A stretch of DNA of 64,000 nt from Corbicula japonica. Taxonomy: Eukaryota; Mollusca; Bivalvia; Venerida; Cyrenidae. Under the pieces are notes generated by a model that saw only the letters and a program-made list of their open reading frames with translations, was not told where the DNA came from and searched no databases. A program made the position numbers and the translations under genes. Below, in pieces: positions 23,001 through 36,100 of the stretch. Positions within the stretch are counted from its first letter, which is position 1. Every line of letters begins with the position of its first letter. The stretch is from the NCBI GenBank assembly GCA_038501625.1, contig JAZAYU010000008.1, forward strand, positions 7,006,938 to 7,070,937, given 5' to 3'.

Positions 23001-26000
23001 CCGATTTTATGTCAAAAATTGTGCATTTTAACTGAATTTGGACGTATAATTTCCTCGCATTAAATAGTCATGCGCTTAGTCTAGCAAAATTATTTAATAC
23101 CAGAGGTAATGAAATGAAGTATTTGAATTGTAAGGTTATAATTACAGGACCACATTTTAGCCAATTCAAGGCTTTCTCATCGTGGACCAGATGGATCCGG
23201 GGTGGAGACTTTGTCAGTGACAGATGACCTGTCTGCTTTATTCTGTGGCCATGTTTTACACCTGAGAGGTGACCAAATGGCAAAACAGCCAGCAAAAGAC
23301 AAACATGGAAATTTGCTTCTTTGGAATGGTGAAATATTTGATGGGGTTGAGGTAAAAATTTGGAGTTAAATTCTATTTAAATAGATTAATAATTGATCAA
23401 TGGTTTAGTTTCTTGGGAGTCATTTTGCTAATTTGTAGGATTCAAGAAGTGGGAGGGGCATGTAGTGTAGTGTCAATCATGATTATAAGACATGCGCCTC
23501 GTTGTGAATATCTCATTAGCTAGTCCTTTAGGTCACTTGGACAGTATCTTGCAGAAAGAGTTTACATTCAGCAGTAGTTGAAAAAACACATCTATTCACA
23601 TGGCTTGTTGGTTCTTTATTGCAACATACCTAAAAGTATAAACTTTACAGGGTGTGTACTATTAAATTTTATTATATGTATATAATTTATTTGCTATTCA
23701 AGACTTGCCATCTTTGTCCTGTTTAAAGAATAGTATTATAAATAAACATCTGTAAGTTGATGCTTGATAGTCTTGACAAGTACATTAACTGTAGCAAGAT
23801 TTCCTTGTTAACTTGTTTTAAATGAATAGTTTTAAACAGGCACATGTCCTGAAAAGACATTATTTATGCCTTGTGGAATTCATTTGTTATCATTTTTGTC
23901 AAATTTATGGATGGAATAAAGTCTCCACAAAGATAAAATGATCTGCTCATTTTGCTACTATTACATTACAAATCCAAGATGTAGAACATTTCAGGTAAAC
24001 TATGAAACTTATGAGTTTAAAGTAAATTTAAATAAGTGGCAAATATAACAATAAGCAGCAATAGTGATTGTAGACAATTAAATTGATGAACTGTGTAAGG
24101 TTTAACAAAACTCATAAATTCTGATGTTTTTTCTTTTTCAGGTTTCTGAATGTGAGAGTGACACTACTGTATTACTGAATATGCTAAGTGAATGTTCCAA
24201 AGATTATGATATATTGATGTTGTTGTCAAGAATTCAAGGTCCATGGTCCTTTATCTACTGGCAGGTCAGTATATGGACAAAATTTAGATATAGGTATTTA
24301 AATAACTTAAAACGTGTACATGTATATATTAAATAAAATTAAAAATTCTCTTGCATTATTGTCATTATTTAAGCTAAATCACAAAGCCTGTACAACTGTT
24401 ATGTCAGATAAACACCCACTCAAGTTAATTTTTAAGTAAATAGGTTATTAATAGCCATTCAATCCATCAGACTGGATTTGTTATGAGTAACAGATGCATA
24501 AAAAGAGTGCATACCACACTTTGATGTGATCCAAACACTCAGAGAGAGATCTCAAGAAATACAAACTTCATTTTTGTAATGTTTATATTAAATTGAATTA
24601 TTAGTTGTCTACAGAATGATGATCATAGCCAGAATGCAGAGAATTGTTCACCATAATATCAGAAAATCAGTGTTCAGCATGGAGGAATGCATTACAACTG
24701 CTTAGCAAATTGAATAGTTTTGTTGTGTAAAGTAGTTATGATGACATTCAGGCTTCTTGCACTTGAAATGAGTGCATTATCTTTCAGCTGTATATGATTA
24801 CAACAAGCCAATGACAACATGATTTTAATATTAACCCTGTGTAGTGTAGGTCCAGACTTGAGAATAACCTAATAAATCAGAAAGTGAAGAGTGTAGAGCT
24901 TGATCAGACAGCAAGGATGTGCCAGCTTATCTTGATCTACACTGGTTGCACATGAGATAAAATGTGTATATATAGAGTTAGTGTAAATTATAATTGTTTA
25001 CTCACAACAATCAGGTCTCCAGGAGCACGTTGTGGTTTGGTCGTGATGTGTTTGGTAGAAGAAGTTTACTGTGGCATCTTCCCAATGGCTCGGATGATGT
25101 GTTTGCCTTGTCCTCAGTACAGATCAAACCTTGGGTAAGTCACCATGACCCCAAGATTAGAGAAATAAGGATAAAGACCTATGTCCAATGCTATTAGCCG
25201 ATTTAGACTTCCCGATAGTTGTAAAAAAGGTGTCAGACATTTGGTCAGACTCAATGTGAAAATCTTTCTGACCGAAACATGTTAAAATTAGCAGTTAAAA
25301 TTTTGTCTGTCACTTGGTCTGATAACATAAGAAATCATGTTTTTTAGACAGGTCCGTCGGTCTGGCAACTTCCGTGAAGTCTGCTGATTAGCTAAAACTG
25401 AGTCCCTAAGGTTTTTTTTTCTTGCTAAATGCTTTAAATGAATCAACACATACACATACATGATTCAGGCAAGTTGAATAATGCTTCTGTTATGCAATCT
25501 GATATCTGTCATATTTATCATGAAAAACGGAGTTACTGGCATTATGGCTTGCAACAATGCTCCTGGGCTGAAGGTTATAAATTGAGACTGGCTTCCATGC
25601 TCAGTTTTATAACCTTGGTCACTGATGTTGTTTGCAGAGGTGTAATTCTTATGTAGTATTGAACCATGATGAAAAACTAATACTGCTGAAGATTTGCTTC
25701 TTAACTTCTTAACCGTACTGTCTGATCAGGATCTACACTGGTCAGAATAACTTAACGGTTTAAAAAGTGAACAGTGTGGATCCTGATCAGATGGCATAGA
25801 TGTGCTGGTTGATCTGGATGGATCTACCCTGTTTGCCCATGGACAACATCCATATCTCGTGGAGAAAATGGTTACAATATTAAATGGAAGTTCTTCATTA
25901 ATCAATGTCGAACTCCATGGATATGGAACCCTTGTACACCCAGTGTACATGCAGATCAGACTGCACATGGGATATGAACTGTATGATCATTTTGGTCATT

Positions 26001-29000
26001 GTTCTAACAAAATAATTATGTTGGTCATTCATGATAAATTTATTTATCCCCCCCGCCAAAGGCAAGGGGGATATTAGAAATGCCCTTCGTCTGTCTGTGC
26101 GTCTGTGTGTCCGTCCGTCCGTTCGAAACAATTTGGCCGTAGCATAACTCCAAAACTACATGAGGAATTTTATTCAAACTTCATACACTGACAGAGCACA
26201 TAGGTAGGTAGTGCAGTGTGCAAGAACAATAACTCTACCTTGCCTATTTTTAGAGTTATTCCTCTTTATCATATTTACTTGATAAATTATGTCCGGAGCA
26301 TAACTCCAAAACTACTTGAGGGATTTTATTCAAATTTCATACACTAACAGAGCACATTAGTAGGTAGTGCAGTGTGCAAGTGCAATAACTCTACCTTGCC
26401 TTTTTTAGAGTTATTCCCCTTTATCACATTTACTTGATAAATTTTTTCCAAAGCATAACTCCAAAACTACTTGAGGGATTTTATTCAAACTTCATACACT
26501 GACAGAGCACATTGGTAGGTAGTGCAGTGTGCAAGTCCAATAACTCTACCTTGCCTATTTTTAGAGTTATTCCCCTTTATCAGAATTACTTGATAAATTT
26601 TGTTGGGAGCATAACCCCAAAACTACTTGAGGGATTTTATTCAAATTTCATACACTAACAGAGCACATTAGTAGGTAGTGCAGTGTGCAAGTGCAATAAC
26701 TCTACCTTGCCTTTTTTAGAGTAATTCCCCTTTATCACATTTACTTGAAAAAAAATTTCCAGAGCATAACTCCAAAACTACTTGAGGGATTTTATTCAAA
26801 CTTCATACACTGACAGAGCACATTGGTAGGTAGTGCAGTGTGCAAGTCCAATAACTCTACCTTGCCTATTTTTAGAGTTATTCCCCTTTATCAGAATTAC
26901 TTGATAAATTTTGTTGGGAGCATAACCCCAAAACTACTTGAGGGATTTTATTCAAATTTCATATACTGACAGAGCACATTGGTAGGTAGTGCAGTGTGCA
27001 AGTCCAATAACTTTTCATTGCCTTATTCTTTTCCCACTTACTTGAAAACTGTACTCATCATGACCATAACTATATGGCATTTTAAGAATTATCTCTCCAG
27101 GTAAATTATACGAAAGTACAACCTTCAGGTTACTTATTTCCAGCGGGGGGATTAACCATGTGTAACATTGCTCTTGTTTTAGCTTTTGTTTCTGTCTTTA
27201 TTTAATATTGTTTTTGGCAATTCTGACAGTTACCAAAAATTATTTTTAGGTATTTAGAGAGGTTCCATCTGTTGGTGTTTTTAAGACAACAGTGAATGAA
27301 CCTGGTTCTAAACTGAGCATAACATTGTTTCCATGGCAACATGCTGTTTGGCCAGGAACTTTGGAGCCAGTACAGGATGATGAAGACTTTGCGGCAAGAT
27401 TGGCAACAGGTGAAAGGTTGAGGGAAACTGGTAAAATGAGACATTTAAGATTTCTCAATTAACCCTTTACTCCATATATATCCACATGTATATTCATAGT
27501 GGGTGTAGATCCAGATCAGCTTTTTGGTCAGAAATTACCTAATGATCAAAAGTGACTGCAGATCTGGATCAAATGGCACATATGTGCCAGCTGATCTCAA
27601 TCTACACTGTTTGACCATGTGATAACTGCCAAATCTTTAGGAGTAAAGAGTTAAATATTTCTTCCAGTGGCTGTGATAAAAGTAGAGGCATACACTTGTT
27701 CTATCTTGGATGGAAATAACCTTATGAATCTAAAACTGAATAGTGTAGATCCTGGTCAGATGGCACAGATGTGCTGGCTGATCTGGACACTGTTTGCCCA
27801 TGGGATAACAGCCTTGGCCATCCCATGGACTAATAGGTTAAACAACCCAATTGTTTTTCATGCCCTGATAATCACAAGTTACTGATTATTAAGTTATTAC
27901 TTTCATTCATTTATTTTATTATCCAGTGCGACTGTATGACTGTTTTATGGTTTCAGAAAATGGACCATCAGTCAATGTGGACTTTAAGTTAAGCTGTGAG
28001 TTACAAGTACCTTCTCCGATGCCTTTACTGAACAAATCCTTGCCTCCAACAGATCATTTCATGGCTCCGATTCCAGATGATCAATCACATCTCAGTTATC
28101 TCAAGGTATAACTTTAATCTATACATTCTTCTTTCATAATTTTGAGATGTGACACTTATGTCCCAAATGTATATTGATAGTTAAGCTAGTTTCAACTGAT
28201 TATAGTTCTGAGTTATTCTTATAGTAAACAGTAATAAATATACTATTCTCATAATTTCCTCTAACTCAAAGCCCTTTCCTCTGCACTGATGTGCTGGCTG
28301 ATCTGGATCTACACTGGTCACACATAAAACAAAACCCATGTTAGTGAATATGGAATAAAAAGTTTTAATACATATTCATTTAATATAATCAAGTCTTTAA
28401 CATGGATTCGTCTTTAAGTAATTGTTTATGGCCAAACTAAATAACTTTTAGAACATGCTGGAAATAAATAGCTACCTGAAGGCACTTAGTAAACAGCTGA
28501 CGTCAGTTCTTCTTGAGGCAGTGAGAACCAGGGTGAAGAATCAACATCTTAGAGGGTCTACAGGACACACAGATGGTAAAATGATTTCTCAGTCTTTGAA
28601 TTTTTTACAGCATGTATATACTTATGCGGTTTTTAGGGGAGTTCCAGAGACATCTAGTGTTATTGTTCTCCTATCTGTACTGCACAGCATCTTTACTGGT
28701 AGTTTTAACAGCCTTCCTGCGATAACTTATGATGCTATATTGGAATATTAATATGACAGACCTATTGCTAGCCAGACCTGAATTCTCAAGCTTGATCTAT
28801 ACCCAAGATCATAAAACATAATTTGGAGAGCAGTCTCAAATCTTAAACATCTGATTGGCTGAGACTGGTCTCAAACCATAGTTTTGTGATGTTATGGCAT
28901 TGATTAGCATAATTTATTTGTTTTCTCATATTCTTTACTTGATAACATGTGATATAAAGATATACATATTTGGAGAGTTGGAATTTATATCAAGTGAAAC

Positions 29001-31445
29001 ATTTGACTACAAAATCTACTGCAGACATTGAGGATTAGTTTCATCTCCAAATCAGTAGTACAGGGTAATAGCTAGTGTTTCTCAGCAAAATGTCAAACGG
29101 CTTAATTTTACCATTTACTTTGCATATATATGACTTTTATGGCCAAGGCAAACATTGTAGATACAGATCAGGGGTCTAATCACCATCTGCACTGTTCGCT
29201 ATTTATTAATATGGATTTATAGCCCAGAAGTGAACTGTGTATATCCTGATCAGATGGCACTCATGCGCCAGCTGATCTGGATCTGGATCTACATTGTTAG
29301 CCCATGTGATAAATTCTGTATAATACATACCTTACTATTTATAGTAACAAATTTATATAGTAAATTTGGCTATTATTTTCCAGACCGGGCGATTATCATA
29401 TAATCGGCCCTCACACGACGGCTGATATCAAGATATCAGCCCTTGCATGAGGAGCGCGCGACGTCACAATATTTCCGTTTTGTTTTCAATTGTTATATCT
29501 TAACTTATGCGACTTCTTCGTAAGGGTAAAATAAAATAATCCTCGGCAGTAGTGAAGCATTTTGCATTTTACTCTATAGATTTATCGATATAATGGCATT
29601 TAAGTAACCGACAAAGAAATCATCTATTTAAACACAAGTTTTGAAATGATTAACTAAAACAGAATAGTGATCTAGTTTCAAATCACTTTACTTCCAATAT
29701 TTTTTTCTTATCGTTTTCTCCATACTTCCGGTAGAATAAAGCCTATTTGGTGTAGATAATCGAAGCTCGCAGCAGTGATATAAGTATGAAACACTCTTAA
29801 ATCATAGCCTTTACAGACACATACCACGTTAAACACTTCTACCATTCATCATTAAAACATACTCCGTCCTGTCCAAGTCTGCAATGAAGTGCTGGTTTAA
29901 AAGCAAAAAGAAAAGAAAAATTCAACCGACAGTGATTTGCACTGTTTGAAAAAGTAAACACTCGTCGAATTACGTCACATATTAAACTTAAATGACGTAA
30001 TACTTGAATCGTGACGTAGTGCTCATTCAATTAACAAGTGCTTATTCAAGAACCTGAGAGAACATTTTATAAAAAGATGTCCAAATAGATGTCTATAAAG
30101 GTATGTATTATAGACGTTAAAACACGGCTGAGCGGGGCCGAGGCGTGATTATCGGCCCTCGGTCGCAAACGGCCCTCGGGCTAAAGCTCTCGGGCCGTTA
30201 TGCTCCTCTCGGGCAGATTATCATGCCTCTGCCCCGCTCAGCCGTGTATTATCCTCTAAATATATTAACAGGTTAAGTTTTTTATATGTACTGTTTCAGT
30301 TCAGACTGGAGAATCACATGTTACACAGGATAGTGTAACGGATGGGCATGTGAGCGACAAGCATTTTGCCAGTTATGTAGCACAATCTTGTCCAACAAGA
30401 GATGGTGCATCATGTGACAGTCATGTGACCTCCCCAGCTAGAGTAGCCATCTTGTTTTCTGGGGGTATTGATTCAACAGTGATAGCTGCTCTAGCAGACA
30501 AGTATGAAGGACTCATATAACTCAACTATTAAGGTGCTAAGCACAGCTTATGTCACATTTGCTACCAGTGCCGTACCAGGTTTACCCAGATCAGCCTGCA
30601 TATTACACATATTGCTTCTGAACTTAGTTGGTTAAGGATAAATATGTATCTTGTATTTCCATTAATAGCAAAAGAAATGCATGCATACATGTATTTGCAG
30701 ATGTCAGGTATGTTTTGACTATACTGTACGATTTTGTTATCTCTTAAAGAGCAATGATACAATATTTATTTCAAATTAATTTCTTAAGCGTTAATAGCAT
30801 TGATATCTATCCTACAACTATTCAGAAGGTATACTTCCCTGACTATTCTAGTTATAAGATGACAAACTTGTCCAAAAAATGATGCAGTGAATCAGAGGAA
30901 GAATAAAAAGTCAGGTTGTAAAGATGTACAATATCTACATCCCATTTATTGAGCTAGTTCAAAAACAATCTTAATTAACCATTAACAATACACATTTTAT
31001 ATCCCGATCAGTGTAGATCCAGATCATCCTGCACATCCATACAGTCAGATCTGGATCTTAATTAACCATTAACACTACCATTTTATATCCCATGTGTGCA
31101 CATCCATACAGTCTAAATACTAATCAGACTGCAATGGTCAGTGGTCTGATCTTGATATATGCTGGGCACACATGGGATAAGAACTGTATCCATATCTGTT
31201 TGCAAAATAATCTTTTATTGTAACAGGTGTGTACCCAAAGATGAGCCAATAGACTTGCTGAATGTAGCTTTTGAATTGAAGCCTAAACAATCAGGGAAGA
31301 AAGGAAGGTAAACATCTGTAATTATTACCTAGTACCCTTTCACTTTGGTAAAGTATCCTTTACATAAAAAAATCAGGGGTTATATACACTTCACATCATG
31401 ATTTTCTGTTGAACTCTGTAATCAGTTATATAACACCCAAGTACT

Positions 31446-31520
<75 letters not shown>

Positions 31521-33081
31521 ATATCGTCAGATATGGGGTCTCTGTAATAAACCTTAATCAGGGGTTGTATATATATACTAAGAAATGTGGTAAGTTACGG
31601 GTCTTACTTCGATATTATACCTATATGTGTGGTTCTATAAAAGTTACGGGGTATATATGGTACCCCGCTAATTAAATGTCATTTCTATGCACTATCTGAC
31701 CTTGTAAGTACTATAAGCTGTAATATAAAAATTTGGTTTATGATAAAAAAAAAATTCGGGTTTTTTTTTATAGACCGAAAATAAATTTCGATAATAAACC
31801 GTGTTACGGGAATAAAGTTTATCGTACTTAAGAAGTCCGAATATGCATAGAAATGGCATTGAAAATTACGGGGTACCATATATACCCCATTACTTTATAG
31901 CACCTCACATAAAGGTGTAATATCGAAATTAGACCCGTAACTTACCACATTTCTTAGTATATATATATATATATATATATATTAGGGATGGGAACGGATA
32001 CCTAAATCACTATTCAGATAACCGTATCCGGTATCCGGATAATATCCGAATAACCGTATCATTTTATCGACCACAGAAAATTTTGCTGATTTAATATTTT
32101 AAATTTAAAAAGCACAAACGTTACACTACATCGCGATCGTTAGAGTCCTCGACCAACCTACCGGGTATATCACGGAAACAAAATATAAGTGAAAATTCGG
32201 ACCCAACGACTTAACTTTTTAAGTCAATACCGAGTTGAAAAAAATTTAGCTACCGCGAAAAAGTACAAGAAAAGGTTCGATAAAATTGGAGTTTTATTTC
32301 ACGTGGACGCTTGCAAGCGCATACATAATATTCTTTAAACGAAAATTACGCATATAGTCATATGCACTCATATGCAAGGCGATTCATTTTACGAAAATCG
32401 GCCTGCACTGCAGCGGAACATGTAAAAACACAGAGTTTACAATAGCTACATGAACAAATGCTGTGTAACCAATTTATCGATAAATCACATGTATCAGGTT
32501 AAAAATACATGTAAAAGTTATGGTAATAGTTAATTGCATCATCTAATATTTTTTAATATCGGCGACTGACGTTAAATGATTTTTTTCCTTTCAAGTCTTT
32601 AATGCGGTCATGTCAAAATAACAAACTGTCAAGATTATATGTGCTCAAAATTCTGTTGCAATAAATTGTCAATAATCTGAGGTTTGTTCTCGTTAACGAA
32701 AATAATCAAGTTGTTGACAGGTGTCATTTAACACGCTCTGTTCAAGGTACACCAATCAACAAAACAAAAGATCACGGTCTGGAATACAGATCTTCCGGTC
32801 TCCCAATTAACCACTATACAAACAATTAACACCTCTTTGTCAACCCTGCTGAGACATCCTGGTCAAGTTACGCCTGGGGAAAACCATGTCAGTATCGAGA
32901 TTAGTGCAAGCAGTGTAGGGAGTTTTAGAAAGATTTACCAGTTTAAGTTATATTTTACAAACCTTGAACAAAATATTGAAACTAAATTCGTACGAATTTG
33001 AGGGTATTCGGATATGAGAATGGTATCCGGATACGATCTTACTATTCGGATATTCGGTTATCCGGATAACCGTTCCCGTCC

Positions 33082-33120
<39 letters not shown>

Positions 33121-36100
33121 ATCTAGCCGATTTGCTTGATCCTTACAGTATGTCCTTCTGTATTGTCTATTTCAAAGCATTCTATTCAAGCAACTGACCT
33201 TAAATGCTGTATTGGAAGAACAAAACTCACAGCTATATCTGTACACAGGCGAACATGGACTCAAGCTGTTTGTATTTTCAGGAGAGTCGACCAACCTTCA
33301 GATAAAAGATGGGACGTACCAGACAGATTGACTGGTTACACGGCTCTTTCCGAGCTCAATCCTGACAGGCAGTGGAACTTTATTGAAGTTAATGTCACAG
33401 CAGAGGAACTGCAAGAGGCTAGGTTAAGAGTTTTATTATCCCTTTCCTCGATAAATATTCTTTTATGGCATGAATGAACAGTTTAGATCCAGATCAGCTG
33501 GCACATCCATGCCATCTGATCAGGATCTAAACTGTTCATTTGGTTATTTCTTACCAAGAAGTGAATGTTGTAGGTCTACATCAGATAAAACAGCTGTGGC
33601 AGCTGATCTGGATCTAAACTGGTCCCCCAAGTAATAAAACGCTTATATATGGAGGAAAGGGTTAAACTGATGCAACTAAGTATCATAAGCGACTCATTGT
33701 AAATGGTGGAAGCTAGGTGCATCATACTCCTGATTGCATGGTAGTAAGTCTTACCACTGGTGACATACTTCTGGGAATTAAACACACTGCACTAGGTGTG
33801 AAAGGACCCCTTAGGGCATACCATACTTTCATTTATTTACATAGGATGAATATTTGGGCAGAAGCCTCAAATAACATTTTTGGGTGAACATAAATTCATT
33901 GATATTACTCAGTTACAATTCACTGGGGTTTGATTTCGGGCTATAATCCTAGCAGGAAATATGTGAACAGTGTAGCCCTGTGAAATGTCTACAGAAGTCG
34001 TAGAGTATTTAATGTACTACTTATCAATTTAAATCAGTTGTTCTCTAACAGCAAATAGAAATACATAAAACATAAAATAAATACAAATTTAGCAGTAACT
34101 GAAGTACTTAACCAAACTTTGTTGTCAACCAAAAAATATTCTACAAGCATTTGTTGTGTGTTTCAGAGTATCACATATACAAGAGTTAGTGTATCCTCTT
34201 CAAACAGTGCTAGATGATAGTATCGGCTGTGCTGTCTGGTTTGCCTCGCGGGGGATCGGAGTTCTAGGAAATGGACCATTCAAGGGAACAAACATGCAAA
34301 GCTCTGCAAGGGTATGTTAACCCTTTACTCCATGGGTTATGTTGGTTCTCCTATAGACAAACAGTGTGAATCCGGATCAGCTGGCACATCTGTGCAGTCT
34401 GATCAGGATCTGCAATATTCACTTTTGATTCATTGGTCTATTTCTGACCAAAAAGCAACCACAGTAGATCCAGATCAAACAGCATTAATGTGCAGGAAAA
34501 TTATTTTGATAAACCTGTTGTGGAAAGTCCAAATTTCCTAAATACCTAGAGATCTGTTTTTCAATGAAATGAAAAAATTTACATAAACTGTTGAATGCTC
34601 TGCTTATTTTCTATTAAAGACCACATTATATCCCTTTTAAATTTAACAAACATTGTTTGTTGACAAAAGCTGTTTTCTAAACAGTGATAGTTTTCTTCGA
34701 TACTTCAGGTGATCCTGTGTGGTATGGGGGCTGATGAACAGCTGGTTGGGTATTCTAGACACAGAGTCAAGTTCATGTAAGTACATGTATTTAGAAGCAA
34801 ATTTAAACAATTCTATTCATTTTTACAAAAATCTGATTGCTTAGCTGTTTGACAGAAGATTTTTAAGCAGCTTTTCCCTCTTTACAAAAGCTTTCTGGTG
34901 AATTTGTTTTACCCCTGCCTTGTTTACATGTTCTTGGTTTATGAACACACTAGGTGAATTTAATGATAATTTCATAAAAGAAGTAAAAATTATTTATCTT
35001 AGTATTTTTGAAACTTGAAGAGGGTACTTTACGTCCATGAGGAAAAAAGTTTATGATCTGTGTAATAAGATCATTTGTTAAGTGTTTAATGTTTTCTTAA
35101 TTTTTAAAATATTGAATTAAAAATATTAAAATTTTAAACTTACAGTAAGCCTCAGGCAGAATGCTACTTACCTTTTTTACGTTATTACATCACATTTTCT
35201 TAATTTGAACAAATTAAATAGTTCAGTATTCCAATAATTAGAGTTTAATTTTAAAGAAAATGAATATAAACTAAAGGATTCAAATAAAATACATATAAAA
35301 ATGATTCTTCATCTAACTATGACTATTTTTAATCTAGTTTTTTTTAAATAAATGTTCCTCGTGGGCAAGCAACCTATGGTTTAGCTAGAATACTTCAATG
35401 TATTGCACTCTTCTTAAATATTCCAACCTTTCAACTGTTCTCTGAACTAAGTTTGAATATTGTCACCCAATTGCATAAATTGTATGTGCCATTAAAGTTA
35501 GGTGTTACACTACTTATGTCCATGTTAATGCTGCAGCTAGAATTGTTGTTGACCCTTTCCTACATATATACATATTTTTATGGCACATACATGCCATCTG
35601 ATCAGGATCTGTACTGTTCACATTTTGATAAGAAATAACCTTACAATTTAAAAAGGCGAAAAGATTAAATCCTGATCAGACAGCACAGATGTGCTGGCTG
35701 ATCTGGGTCTAAACTTTTCGCCCATGCAATAAAGGTGTATCTATGGAGGAAAGGGTTAAGTGAGTTACAAATTTAAAAATGTTATTATTATACTGCAAAG
35801 AAATTTGCTTGAATTTGATTGGATAATTTGACGTTGGTGTATATCCGTATTTACGGCTCGGCCGTAGATATGAAGGCACGTGCCTTAATTTCCCCCTCTG
35901 GCCTCCCACCTTTTGTTGTCGTCCGCCATTTTGTCTTGAATTTCCGGAAAAATGCATAATCTGAAGCCGATTTTGTAAATTATCAAGCAGTATGCTTAGG
36001 GTTACTTAAATTGTTACAGAAAATATTTGTGTTATGTTTTTAACGTTGAAAACGATCAGATTATTCTCAAATTTTGTAAATAAATATCAAATCGATAATC

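Noticed and set aside
31409..31675. ORF of Tyr-Ile repeats
   Set aside because: Translation of the TA microsatellite.
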